Virus record (IMG/VR): IMGVR_UViG_3300042888_003185 | Coordinates: 1 to 64,000 of that record | Direction: 5' to 3' (one strand) | From: a virus | Length of the DNA stretch: 64,000 nt | Shown: positions 34,943 through 45,391 of the stretch, piece by piece | How positions within the stretch are numbered: the first letter of the stretch is position 1 | Layout: every line of letters begins with the position of its first letter | The notes under the pieces: generated by a model | Databases searched by the model: none | What the model saw: only the letters and a program-made list of their open reading frames with translations | Told to the model about the DNA's origin: nothing | Position numbers and translations under genes: made by a program

Positions 34943-37900
34943 ATGGCAGACAAATCATCATTAACGGATTACTTAGCAGAACTTGGAGTTGATGTTAACA
35001 ATATGCAGGAGTTTTTATTAAAACTTTCTACATCACTTTCCACAACCGCAAAAAGCGTCAATGTAAATCAAACTTTACAAGACGGTTCTACTCAAGTGTT
35101 CACAATCCCGTCATTTACCTATCTAGACAATAGAGTTTCCAACCTTGATGCTAAAATTACTGAATTACTAAGCGGCAATGCAAATCAATTAGGAGTAAAG
35201 GATGCAGATGGAAATCTTAGAACATTTGAATTAAAAGATATTTCTTCAGTAATCTCTGATCTAGAAAATGTTACTAATACTGGAGTTGCCGTACCTTCAA
35301 GTTTTAATTACAAAACTAACTGGTTTTTTGAATCATTCTTAAATCCATTATTGTATATTAATATCGACACAGCAACTTTAACAACTGATCCAGATATTAA
35401 CCGTTTTGAAGTTAGGCGATTGATCATTACTTCAACATCTGCTACTGAAATTGCATATTTTGATACAAATTACAAAGGCATAAATAACCTTTCATATTCT
35501 GCAGTAATTAGCGATTTAGGGACTAGGGCTATCGATTATTTCGAAGATTCAAGCGAATTGACTCTACCGCCAGCAACAAATACAGTTAGGGGAACATTTG
35601 ATATTTTAGATATTTTAGAAGATTCATCTACTGCCGTAATTGGCGGACAAACTTTAACTGAGCAGGTTCGTAAGTATCGTTTAAGCTCTTTAAAATACAC
35701 AAGTTTAGCAACTAGTGGAGACGTTGAAAAAACTCTACAGGCTGGAAATATCTTAATCAGCTCAAATAATTCAGAGTATAAAATTAAGTCAGTTGACTCA
35801 AACTCAAAAACCATTATTCTGGAAAATACTTTTGGAGTTGATGGATTAGCAGTCGGCGCAGCCCAACTAAGAATGAAACCTATTTTAACTAGGTCTTCAT
35901 TAGTTCAATTAAACCTAGGTTATAACGAAAGAAATATTATCTTCTTAAAACCAATAAGCGACCGACTAGCCGTCACGACTGATCAATTTTCGCAAGGATT
36001 TGGAATCTTAACCAATGAGTTACAGATTACAATGAATAACGGAAAACAAATGACGCTAACTGATTTTTACCAGACATTCGTTTCTGATTTCGGTATGTTA
36101 TTCCTAAGTTATGCTAAAGAGAAAAAATTACCTTCAGCTCTAGGAGATACTCCAAATACCGTAACTATCGCTGCGGAAAATTTTAAAGTTATTCAAACTG
36201 ATCAGCACATTCAAGACGCTGATAATACGTTAGGTATTAAGCAAAAAATTTCAGCAAAAGAGCAAGCCTCTTCTCAAATTAGGGAAATTGATACTCAGAT
36301 TTCTGATACTAGAGCTAATTTAAACACAAACGCTTCATTAAATGAAGCACAGCGACTAAAACTACAAAAGGACTTAACTAATTTTGCGGATAAGCGATTG
36401 ACTTTGACTAAAAGTCAGCAAAGTTTAATTTCAGATATTACCACCTCAATTAAATCAACTCCCAGCTTTATAACTAATCCAATGTATAGTGTTAGAGGAT
36501 TTTGGGCAATACCTGAACCTAGAACTACTTTACATGGAGTTCAACAAGTAGCTCAGTTTAAAATAGCATATCGAACACTAAGTAAAACTGGAAGCACTAA
36601 ACCTGCTGATCAACTTGAGTTTGTTGACGCAAGCGGAAATAAAGTTACTGGAGCATTTTCTCCATGGACAGAATTCAAATCTAAGTCTAGAGCTAAAATT
36701 TATAATTCAGCGACTGGATTCTATGAATGGGCAGATGAAAATATCTCTGATCCAAACGAAGTAAATTCAAACCAATTAGATATTCCAATTAAAAAAGGAG
36801 AAGTTCTTGAAATTAGAATAAAGAGTTTATCTGAAGCTGGATGGCCTGATTCACCAGTTGAATCCGCATGGTCTGATAGTATTTTAGTTGAATTTCCAGC
36901 AAATATCGAAACTGCCGAAGATGCAACAATTGTTTCTCAACAGGCATTTGCTGAAGAAACTAAAATATCATTTCAAGAAGAGCTTAACTCAAAGGGATTA
37001 GACATTCACTTAGGAACTTCATTTACTACTAGAGATAAGTACTACGCTCATAAATCAGAAGATATTGCAAGTGGATTCTTTGCAACTGATGGAAATATTG
37101 TTGATCTATACACTAAATTGAAATCTATATCAGATTCTCTTTCCGCTGTACAGACGGCCTTATCTACTGGTGCTGGTGCATTAACTGTAAGTATCGTTGA
37201 TCAAGTAGGTAATACCAAGACTTTAACTAACGGTCAAAGCCTTGAACTATTCGCTGGATACTACAAAGATTTAATCAAAGATACTAGCGTAACTCCAGTT
37301 GCATATAACCACGGTAAAGTAGTAGCAGTTCAATACTTAATTCAACTGCAAAATACTTCACAAACTCCTCTTCAATTAATTTCAACATTAAACGGGGGAA
37401 TTGGAGAAACCGCAACTCTATCTGATCCAACTGCCTACCCTACGGTAAATTATCATACTAACCTAAGATATGACACAGCTCCTATTGCAATTAACAATTC
37501 AACTACTTCAGTATTAGGATCGTTTATTCAAAAGGATGCATACCAGTCGTCTCAAGTAAAGAGCCAATTTGTTTATTCTAGATATAAAAACGTAACTCTT
37601 GCAAATACTCTGTACTCTGGAGATAATTTAGCAGTCGGCGTTACTTATTCAAATGCCGTTTCCGGAAATTATGCATATAATGGAAGAACCGTCAGTGCAG
37701 TAACTGTACCTTACGTATACGGACACTATTTACCATTTAACCCAACTCTAACCACTATTCCAGGATATGCAACTAGTGCTAATCCTAAAGTTTGGAATGG
37801 AACTCTTGATGCAAACCAAGCTCCAATCGGCGGAGGAAAACTAAGCGAATTCTGTATTCATAAAGACCACCCATACATTAAAGTAGGCGGTGCATACAAT

Positions 37901-38542
37901 ATCGCTTGGAATAATACAACATTGACTATTGCTAGACCAGCGTATTCGACTGGCGCAACTAATCAACTGTATTTACCGTTTAGCCAAGCAATTCACTCTG
38001 AGATAACTGAAGCTGAGGGAACAAACGCGTTCGGCGCACTACATTACCAACAAGCAGTGTACAGTGATGCTGCTCCAGTAAACGTTACTGCCCCAGTTAC
38101 AAGTGCAAACATGAGAGAAAACCAATATCCTATAAAAAATGGATATTTAATAGAAGACGCTTACTTAATTGGTAAGTACACATGTGGTGCTTACTTATCA
38201 ATTGCACCATCTTCTCATGCTAATATATCAGTAGACGGATTAAGCCCAGCAGGTTCACAAAAAATGTTGGAGTTCGGAGCAGACTCAGCAATTAAGATTC
38301 CATTAATCTTCCAATTCCGAGCATCTGATGCCCTAGGCTATGTAGGCGGATGGCGTTCAGCTGTTCCAGCTGGATTAAAAAATGTTAAGTACTCTAAGAA
38401 AATAGGAATTGATATTTACTCATTAAATTCAGTTTTCTCATTTGATGTAACTGTTAAAACACAATACGAGAAAGAAACAGCAGTAGTTACTCCAGTAAGT
38501 CAATTATCGATTAACTCAACTGGGATAAGTGCTTCTGCTTAA
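34943..38542 (+). CDS. large tail/baseplate structural protein with coiled coil
   Basis: A 1199-residue protein, family not recognised. The N-terminal 110 residues are helical (DYLAELGVDVNNMQEFLLK). About residues 430-500 is a strong coiled coil (QASSQIREIDTQISDTRANL, then LQKDLTNFADKRLTLTKSQQ). After it, a fibronectin-like region carries WSDSILVEFP (about 640). The C-terminal half is Ser/Thr/Asn/Tyr-rich beta structure, as in receptor-contacting or peripheral baseplate proteins. It starts 5 nt after the 726-residue gene and lies 15 nt before the giant 2277-residue gene. The role as a peripheral baseplate or fibre-socket protein is inference from size, composition and position. Confidence 0.55.
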   Translation: MADKSSLTDYLAELGVDVNNMQEFLLKLSTSLSTTAKSVNVNQTLQDGSTQVFTIPSFTYLDNRVSNLDAKITELLSGNANQLGVKDADGNLRTFELKDISSVISDLENVTNTGVAVPSSFNYKTNWFFESFLNPLLYINIDTATLTTDPDINRFEVRRLIITSTSATEIAYFDTNYKGINNLSYSAVISDLGTRAIDYFEDSSELTLPPATNTVRGTFDILDILEDSSTAVIGGQTLTEQVRKYRLSSLKYTSLATSGDVEKTLQAGNILISSNNSEYKIKSVDSNSKTIILENTFGVDGLAVGAAQLRMKPILTRSSLVQLNLGYNERNIIFLKPISDRLAVTTDQFSQGFGILTNELQITMNNGKQMTLTDFYQTFVSDFGMLFLSYAKEKKLPSALGDTPNTVTIAAENFKVIQTDQHIQDADNTLGIKQKISAKEQASSQIREIDTQISDTRANLNTNASLNEAQRLKLQKDLTNFADKRLTLTKSQQSLISDITTSIKSTPSFITNPMYSVRGFWAIPEPRTTLHGVQQVAQFKIAYRTLSKTGSTKPADQLEFVDASGNKVTGAFSPWTEFKSKSRAKIYNSATGFYEWADENISDPNEVNSNQLDIPIKKGEVLEIRIKSLSEAGWPDSPVESAWSDSILVEFPANIETAEDATIVSQQAFAEETKISFQEELNSKGLDIHLGTSFTTRDKYYAHKSEDIASGFFATDGNIVDLYTKLKSISDSLSAVQTALSTGAGALTVSIVDQVGNTKTLTNGQSLELFAGYYKDLIKDTSVTPVAYNHGKVVAVQYLIQLQNTSQTPLQLISTLNGGIGETATLSDPTAYPTVNYHTNLRYDTAPIAINNSTTSVLGSFIQKDAYQSSQVKSQFVYSRYKNVTLANTLYSGDNLAVGVTYSNAVSGNYAYNGRTVSAVTVPYVYGHYLPFNPTLTTIPGYATSANPKVWNGTLDANQAPIGGGKLSEFCIHKDHPYIKVGGAYNIAWNNTTLTIARPAYSTGATNQLYLPFSQAIHSEITEAEGTNAFGALHYQQAVYSDAAPVNVTAPVTSANMRENQYPIKNGYLIEDAYLIGKYTCGAYLSIAPSSHANISVDGLSPAGSQKMLEFGADSAIKIPLIFQFRASDALGYVGGWRSAVPAGLKNVKYSKKIGIDIYSLNSVFSFDVTVKTQYEKETAVVTPVSQLSINSTGISASA

Positions 38543-38557
38543 AATAAAAATTAAATA

Positions 38558-41500
38558 GTGGCGAATCCAAATTTAACATACACTCAATTAGCTGAGAGAA
38601 ATGTCAGTTTTCAATTATTACGAACTAACCCTAAATTAACAACTAATTTAAAGTTAACCGTTGATTCAGTTGGAGATCTGTGGTTTAATTCAATTGACGC
38701 TAACGAAAAATTAGCGAATCAAAAATACAAACGATTCTCAATAAATGAGAATTCAAGCCATGAAGTTAATTTATATAAGTTCTATGATAATGGAAAAACT
38801 CCATCCACTATTGCCTATGAAGTTGGTTCAACTATTGGGAAAACCGCGACAGCTAAAGATCTAAAAGATCAATATGACTTTGACTTGTATACAAGTGGCG
38901 CGAAGTACTTATCAAGTAGACAATACTCTGAGAAATTTACTTACTTAGCTCCATTATACGTAGACCAAATCATTCCGACTAAATTCGTAATATTTAAAGT
39001 TCCTGGGCCTTCTAACTATACAGCTGGCCAAGGAAAGGACCTAGACGGTATTGTTAAACCTGAGGATTTCGCAACTGACTTATTTAAAAATGCGACCGTC
39101 GTTAAAGTATTTGACATGGGGCCTACTTCCAAGATAGGAAAATACTTGGAAAACATAAAGAAGAATCCAATGTTTACAAAAAATCCACTTTATGTTAATT
39201 ATAAAGCGGACGGGTTTTCGATATACCGAGGTCCTTCTATTAAAACTGGAACATACGTTGAACTTCCTGAGCAATTAAGTACGGTCTTAACTAGAGCTCT
39301 TCCATTATTAAAAGTTGAGCAATTTATAACTCAAGGATTTGAGAGAAATAATATAGTTCACCCTAGTATTTTAAATCTGGAATTTTTATTTAATGACGAT
39401 ACGTCTAACCCTTACGAATTTAATAGGTATTTTGGATTCTATTGCAACGATATTGATTTAGAAACATTTGATATTGACTTAACTGCAATGTTTAATTCAA
39501 AAATCACAGCATCAGATTCAATAGACATATCAACTGCTCTTGCTAGTTCAGAAATAGGTGGAGGCACAGTTAAAACAATAACAGTTGATCCAGCTACCGA
39601 TAAAATGTATATTGGTGGAACATTCACTAGTTATAATGGATATCCAGCAAATGGAATAATCCGTCTTAACTCAACTGGCGAAATTGACTTTTCATTTCAT
39701 TACGGAAGTGGTTTTTCCCCAGCTAAAGTTGAATCAATTGAACTTGATAAATTTGGAAAAGTATACGTTGGTGGAGAAATGCTATCGTATAATGGAACAC
39801 CAATTAGCAATTTTATAAAATTAAATACAGACGGTTCAATCGAATCGACTGATTTTTCATTTGACTCAACTGTACGTACAATCCACATAACTCCATCACA
39901 GGACATTTACGTTGGAGGTACTTTTACCGAATACACAAATAGTGGAGATGTATTACCATCAGTTGGACTAGTTAAAATTAATTTAGACGGAGTCGCTGAC
40001 TCGTCGTTTGATGTCGGCTCTACTGGATTTAGTGGAGGCGCCGGACTAGTTAAGAAACTAATAGTAAATTCCTCGAATAAAGTTATTGTAATTGGGGATT
40101 TTACTAGCTACAAAGGAACCACCGCAAACGGCATTGTTCAGTTAACGAACACCGCCACTATCGATTCAACTTTTGTATATGGAACTGGTTTCAATAATGT
40201 CTCTACTGTAAATGATATTGTGTTAGACGAAGTAGGCGAAGTTTATGTAGCCGGTGGATTCACCAGTTATAATTCAAATACAGTTAATCGATTAATTAAA
40301 TTAACTGAGGCTGGTGCAATCGATCTAGCATTTAATTATCAAACTGGAGCAAATGGCACCATTTCTAAAATATCACTAGACTTAAATGGAAATTTTTACA
40401 TAGGTGGAGCATTCACGTCATATAAAGGAGTTCCAGCTAGAGGAATTGCTAGAATATTTAAAAATGGAGAACTTGATTTTTCATTTAATACTTCAACCGG
40501 CCTTAGTCCTCAATCCGTTACTGATATAGTGGTTCATGATGAATCTCATATTTATGTAGCTGGAGGATTTACTAAATTTCAGGAAGTTACAACTGGAGGA
40601 CTGCTTAATTTAGCAAATGTTGGAATCGATAATGATCAGTTGATACCAATCAACTATAAACAAACAGATGACATATCATTTTTATTAACTAATCCAACTG
40701 GGGTTAAACTAAGAGGTATGAATCTTACGCAAGACTTATCTGATCTAACTAATAACCGTACATCAAAAGACACATTATTCTTTCCATACTTAAAAACAAA
40801 AGACGGAGATATTCACTTAATAAATTCAGAAGATTGGAATCAATCTGGTAGTATTGTTGACTTTAAAATAGACAATACTTCATTTGATTTAGGTTTAACA
40901 TTTGGCCCAAAAGAATTAGTTACTCAAGAGATTGCAGAGATTTCAACGAAAGACTCTAAATCAACTATATCAATTGAAATTATTTCAAAGCCAAACCACT
41001 TAGATAAAATTCGAATCTACCACCCAAGTGGATCAGTTATTGATTCACTAGACCTAAATGGAAAATACGATGAGCTTGTATTTACTCGAAATTATTTACC
41101 TATTACTACACCGTATACTTTAGCCTATTCAGCAGGGATATCAACTATCTACGTTAATGGCGACCGTGATCTCGATCAAATCGCACAATCAATATCCGAT
41201 ATCTCAGATATTCTAAATAATACATCAATTAGTGGAGTAACTTTAAACACTACATCGTTTCTACAAACAAATCGATTCGGAGATGCATACGGTGAATTAA
41301 AAGTTAAAGTTCTTCCAGTTTCAAGTAGTTACAATTTTGTCAAATTAAATAATTCAGTAACTACTGATATTGTTTACGCAGATGGTGGATTTTTAAATAA
41401 ATCCCATGCAATAATTGATATTGGAAATATTTCCAAGTTAACTCAATTACTAGATACTCTAGTAATTAAAACTGATCAAAACTGGTCAAGCATTAGTCGA

Positions 41501-44500
41501 TTATGCAACGCCTCTGACTTAATTACTAATGGGTTATCTAGTGATGCTAAGCTATCAGCAATTTCTAATTTTAACACAAAGGCAACCATTCAGTTAACTG
41601 ACGACGAGACAGTTAATGTCAAATACGGAAAAATTGAAATTCGTAAATTATTTAGACCAACCGTAGGAGTTCTTTCCATATTTGAGACAATGGATTTTAA
41701 TTTCTCAACTTATTCTAGTGACTATTCTAGAAATTTACTAATTGACTTATATAAAGATTTTTACATTCCAGCTGGAGCAAAGGTCCTTGACTTTACTAAG
41801 TATACGTATAAAGCAATAGGTACCGGTGCAATTTCAATAAACGGAACAATCTACGATTCTACTGATATTGCAGCAAGTGGCGAACGTAATTTAATATGGC
41901 AAAATACTGATTTAATTTCATACTTTGAAAATATAGACGGCGACGTTATCCTAATATATGGAAATAAATTGCCGCTAACTACGCTTGACCCAGGAGATTC
42001 AGCCTTTAGTAATCGTCTCGATATTCCTTACTTTGACGAGACCGAGGACGCATTTGACTATATAGGCCCATTCAGCTTAAAAGCGGATCATACGTCAGCC
42101 TCTACGAGTTTAGCTACATATCCGTATCGTGAAAAGTTTTTGTCTGGCAGTTTATCTAGTGAGTATCATGCAAACTTGGAAAATTTCATTTCTGATTTTG
42201 CAACAGATGGTCGGGTAATTCCATACATTGCTAAATGGGGAATTGCAGACTCTAGTGATAGTCGAGATAATCCATACCGACTAAACTCAGACTTGTTATT
42301 TGGAAAAGACAATTTTGGGCCATCTCATAGAGAGACTTCTCCTACCCCTGAGAAAATGACACATGAGTGGTTTTATATAGAGTCGGACTTTGGATACTCA
42401 GATGATATTAAATCAATTAGAAATAATTATTCGTATTTTAATGAAAACTTAAATATAAACTCACTAATTTCTGATTCTAATTACTTTGAGCAATATTTTA
42501 CGTATGTGCCGGTTATTAATTCAATTCAAATAGCTAGACCTCAGTATAGATATTCGATTCTTAATAAAAATCAGTTTAATAAACAGTATGAGACTCTTTT
42601 TAAAGGGGCAATGTTTAGATTTTATGAGTTAGCTCAAAACGGCTCAGCTGTTTCAGATACTCTACGATTTGAAGATTATAAGTTTAGCGTAATATTAAAA
42701 CCGGTTAAGGAAGATCCTACTATTAATAGACAACCTGTTAAATATCGAGTAATTGAGAACACTAATTCAAAATCGATTACTGTGGTTATTGAATTAGTAT
42801 TGGGACATAAAGAGCTATTACCTGAAACTATTTTATCTAGTAATTGGTCAGCTGGTACAAACGACCAAGTAACGCAAGCTAATCTATTCACCGGTTCAGT
42901 TATGTCTTCTCCGGTAAATTACCAAATTGACCAAGAAATTACAGCAGCGTCATTGCTTGAGTACAATAACCTAATTTCCGGAAGTTCTGCCATCTCAGCA
43001 AGTCCAGGCGACACAATACAAGTCGTATATGGAAATAAGTCAACGATATTAGCAACATTAGGGTCTCCAGTATACGAGGCTGTTAGTAATTCACTAATTT
43101 CTACTGGTGATAAATTAGGAACTCGAATTTATGCAAAAGTCGATCAGTCTACGCCAATTATATTAACAAGTGGAGTATACTCAGGCGTTAGAATCCAGGG
43201 AGTATTCGAAGATGCATGGGTAAACCAAGTTTCCGGAATAGTAGGTACGATTATTGCAGACGATGATCCAATCGGGGCAACGGTTACTCATTTTGCATTA
43301 TCAAGCACCTCAGCTACTCCAGCTCAATCTGTAACTGGATATTTCCAGTTTAATGATGGTGGTGGTATTAACCAAACAGAAATACTTGACGAATTATTAT
43401 CAACTAATACTCGATTTAGTTTAATTTATAGCGATATTTCAAGTATCGTATACAATGAAGCTGTGTACGAGGTAGATCCATCCACACTTTCATCAAGTAA
43501 TGGAGTATACGATTTTGACGTAACGTACATAAGCGGATCGTTAGGATCAGCGTCGTATGACGAACCTATATTATTTAGAGCCGACTGGTCAGTGCCAACT
43601 CAAAACAGCACTTTCTCAGTGTATCATAAAGTATCTTACATGGATTCTCTTTTTGGAGACTATCGAATATCCTTTAACTCAAACAGCGTTTCTAATTTAA
43701 CTCACTCATTCCTTTACTATGCAAAGGATAAAAAGTATAACACTAAAGCTACTGCATATTCCACCATTAAACTGTCTAGGGGAGTTAATTTATCCGCGAG
43801 CGGCCTTAACTTAAATCCATCAACTCTAGTTATCGAGTCAATACGCACATCATTACTTCCAGGCTTAGAAAGTTATGACGCATTAGCTGATTCTGAAATA
43901 AATCGAATTAGTAATGATTTTGCACCTCTTTATATAATTAAAGCGGGTGAAAAAAGCGTGCTTCTTAAACTTGCAGCCGGTGTATCCGTAACGACCGCAG
44001 CACTAGGCAATTCAGCCTTAACGATTGATGGAGTAGATGGTGCTCTACAAGATGTCGTTAATATCACCAATATCAGCGGACAACCATACACAATCATTCC
44101 ACTCCCAACTGGGCTTGGCGATTTAGTACAATACGTATATTCAGCAAACCCAGTGCCAAATAACACAACTTCATATTGGATAGAAGACATTAATCAATTC
44201 CAAATATTCGGTGGAGTAAAATATTTTGAAAAAGTATTTGAAAATTTATCATTCGCTAAATTTTTAAACTTAACTGAAAAGAGTCAAGGCGTTATTAGTT
44301 GGGAGTCGTATACTGATGGAATATTAACTCCATACAAAACAATGGCGATTGAAATTGTACAAGCTGACCAAATTAATAAATCGACAATTGTAAAACTTGA
44401 CCAAGTTGAAGTTAACTCAGGTCAAATTAATGGAGTGGCTGGATTCGCTTATTCAGAAGTCCCATCTCAAGAGTATTCTGTCAACCGATATTCTTCCGAA

Positions 44501-45391
44501 TATGAAGTATTGACAAAACCTGTAGCTGGATTCAAATATGAATTTTCAATAAATGATAATATTTTACATGGAGCAAATGTTTGCCTAAATCCATACGTCG
44601 ATAATTTCTTTATTATAAAGGACTATGAATTTGTGAAATACTCAAAATCTTCAATTCTTGATCTTGAAAACAGTCAAAAATACTCATCCGTTTATCCATA
44701 TATCGGAGAGACTCCGATTAGTCGAACTGACTTTAATATGTTATCTTCGAGTTGGGATTACGGATATCATTTCGAATACTCTAATAAAACAGATTACGTA
44801 AAGGTTCCAGGAACACGTCGAGTTACTGAAGATTATTCATTTATTTCCAAGTTATTAAATGTTCCTATGCAATTCATAATGGAAGACTTTACTTCAATTG
44901 AATTAAACAATACTGACTTTTTAGCATCGTCCGCTACTCAAGCAAATATTGTGTATTCTCAATTTGCAACTGAGATTAAATTCAAATTAAATATACCAGA
45001 TTTAATAACTAAGCACTTATCAAATAACGGACTTCGTGACCAATTTTTAAAGTTCTTTAAATATTCAAACGGTTCTCAAATTACAACAGACCCAGTATTC
45101 CTAGATCAGCTTACATTTGAAGAATACTTATCTCAATATTGCTCAACTAACTTAACAAAATTATATCAAGTAGAAGCATTTGAATTTTATGAATTAGATG
45201 ATAGAACGATCAATAATAACTTAGTTTCATTCGAATCGGTTGAGTATGATTTACTCGGAGACTTAGGTTACGACTTAATTCGATCAGTCCGAATAAATAA
45301 TACCAAATCTAATGTAATTGAAGGATCGATTTTGATAAAACCGAATACTGGAGTTAAATTAGTTCCAAAAATAAAAATTAAGTTCATTTAA
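38558..45391 (+). CDS. giant tail/baseplate protein with inserted seven-repeat beta-propeller
   Basis: A 2277-residue protein starting at GTG. Residues about 1-335 are a mixed domain (TYTQLAERNVSFQLLRTNPK at the start). Residues about 337-687 contain seven repeats of a delta-60-type/DUF5122 motif, each with a core such as YIGGTFTSYNG, YVAGGFTSYN or YIGGAFTSYKG, predicted to form a seven-bladed beta-propeller. The remaining 1590 residues are large beta-rich domains with many aromatic residues and no recognised family. The TAA stop overlaps the next ATG by one base (TAATG). Size and position suggest a structural component at the baseplate periphery or a side fibre, and the propeller may bind glycans or proteins. 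Its order before the collagen-like fibre gene suits a fibre-network protein. Confidence 0.65.
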   Translation: MANPNLTYTQLAERNVSFQLLRTNPKLTTNLKLTVDSVGDLWFNSIDANEKLANQKYKRFSINENSSHEVNLYKFYDNGKTPSTIAYEVGSTIGKTATAKDLKDQYDFDLYTSGAKYLSSRQYSEKFTYLAPLYVDQIIPTKFVIFKVPGPSNYTAGQGKDLDGIVKPEDFATDLFKNATVVKVFDMGPTSKIGKYLENIKKNPMFTKNPLYVNYKADGFSIYRGPSIKTGTYVELPEQLSTVLTRALPLLKVEQFITQGFERNNIVHPSILNLEFLFNDDTSNPYEFNRYFGFYCNDIDLETFDIDLTAMFNSKITASDSIDISTALASSEIGGGTVKTITVDPATDKMYIGGTFTSYNGYPANGIIRLNSTGEIDFSFHYGSGFSPAKVESIELDKFGKVYVGGEMLSYNGTPISNFIKLNTDGSIESTDFSFDSTVRTIHITPSQDIYVGGTFTEYTNSGDVLPSVGLVKINLDGVADSSFDVGSTGFSGGAGLVKKLIVNSSNKVIVIGDFTSYKGTTANGIVQLTNTATIDSTFVYGTGFNNVSTVNDIVLDEVGEVYVAGGFTSYNSNTVNRLIKLTEAGAIDLAFNYQTGANGTISKISLDLNGNFYIGGAFTSYKGVPARGIARIFKNGELDFSFNTSTGLSPQSVTDIVVHDESHIYVAGGFTKFQEVTTGGLLNLANVGIDNDQLIPINYKQTDDISFLLTNPTGVKLRGMNLTQDLSDLTNNRTSKDTLFFPYLKTKDGDIHLINSEDWNQSGSIVDFKIDNTSFDLGLTFGPKELVTQEIAEISTKDSKSTISIEIISKPNHLDKIRIYHPSGSVIDSLDLNGKYDELVFTRNYLPITTPYTLAYSAGISTIYVNGDRDLDQIAQSISDISDILNNTSISGVTLNTTSFLQTNRFGDAYGELKVKVLPVSSSYNFVKLNNSVTTDIVYADGGFLNKSHAIIDIGNISKLTQLLDTLVIKTDQNWSSISRLCNASDLITNGLSSDAKLSAISNFNTKATIQLTDDETVNVKYGKIEIRKLFRPTVGVLSIFETMDFNFSTYSSDYSRNLLIDLYKDFYIPAGAKVLDFTKYTYKAIGTGAISINGTIYDSTDIAASGERNLIWQNTDLISYFENIDGDVILIYGNKLPLTTLDPGDSAFSNRLDIPYFDETEDAFDYIGPFSLKADHTSASTSLATYPYREKFLSGSLSSEYHANLENFISDFATDGRVIPYIAKWGIADSSDSRDNPYRLNSDLLFGKDNFGPSHRETSPTPEKMTHEWFYIESDFGYSDDIKSIRNNYSYFNENLNINSLISDSNYFEQYFTYVPVINSIQIARPQYRYSILNKNQFNKQYETLFKGAMFRFYELAQNGSAVSDTLRFEDYKFSVILKPVKEDPTINRQPVKYRVIENTNSKSITVVIELVLGHKELLPETILSSNWSAGTNDQVTQANLFTGSVMSSPVNYQIDQEITAASLLEYNNLISGSSAISASPGDTIQVVYGNKSTILATLGSPVYEAVSNSLISTGDKLGTRIYAKVDQSTPIILTSGVYSGVRIQGVFEDAWVNQVSGIVGTIIADDDPIGATVTHFALSSTSATPAQSVTGYFQFNDGGGINQTEILDELLSTNTRFSLIYSDISSIVYNEAVYEVDPSTLSSSNGVYDFDVTYISGSLGSASYDEPILFRADWSVPTQNSTFSVYHKVSYMDSLFGDYRISFNSNSVSNLTHSFLYYAKDKKYNTKATAYSTIKLSRGVNLSASGLNLNPSTLVIESIRTSLLPGLESYDALADSEINRISNDFAPLYIIKAGEKSVLLKLAAGVSVTTAALGNSALTIDGVDGALQDVVNITNISGQPYTIIPLPTGLGDLVQYVYSANPVPNNTTSYWIEDINQFQIFGGVKYFEKVFENLSFAKFLNLTEKSQGVISWESYTDGILTPYKTMAIEIVQADQINKSTIVKLDQVEVNSGQINGVAGFAYSEVPSQEYSVNRYSSEYEVLTKPVAGFKYEFSINDNILHGANVCLNPYVDNFFIIKDYEFVKYSKSSILDLENSQKYSSVYPYIGETPISRTDFNMLSSSWDYGYHFEYSNKTDYVKVPGTRRVTEDYSFISKLLNVPMQFIMEDFTSIELNNTDFLASSATQANIVYSQFATEIKFKLNIPDLITKHLSNNGLRDQFLKFFKYSNGSQITTDPVFLDQLTFEEYLSQYCSTNLTKLYQVEAFEFYELDDRTINNNLVSFESVEYDLLGDLGYDLIRSVRINNTKSNVIEGSILIKPNTGVKLVPKIKIKFI
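39566..40620 (+). repeat. seven tandem delta-60-like beta-propeller repeats (coding)
   Basis: Seven copies of about 45-55 residues within the 2277-residue protein. They are marked by IGGTFTSY, VGGEMLSY, VGGTFTEY, IGDFTSY, AGGFTSY, IGGAFTSY and AGGFTKF, each followed by a strand ending in I-x-L or similar. The DNA copies are well diverged, so this is an old protein repeat rather than a recent duplication. Confidence 0.75.
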
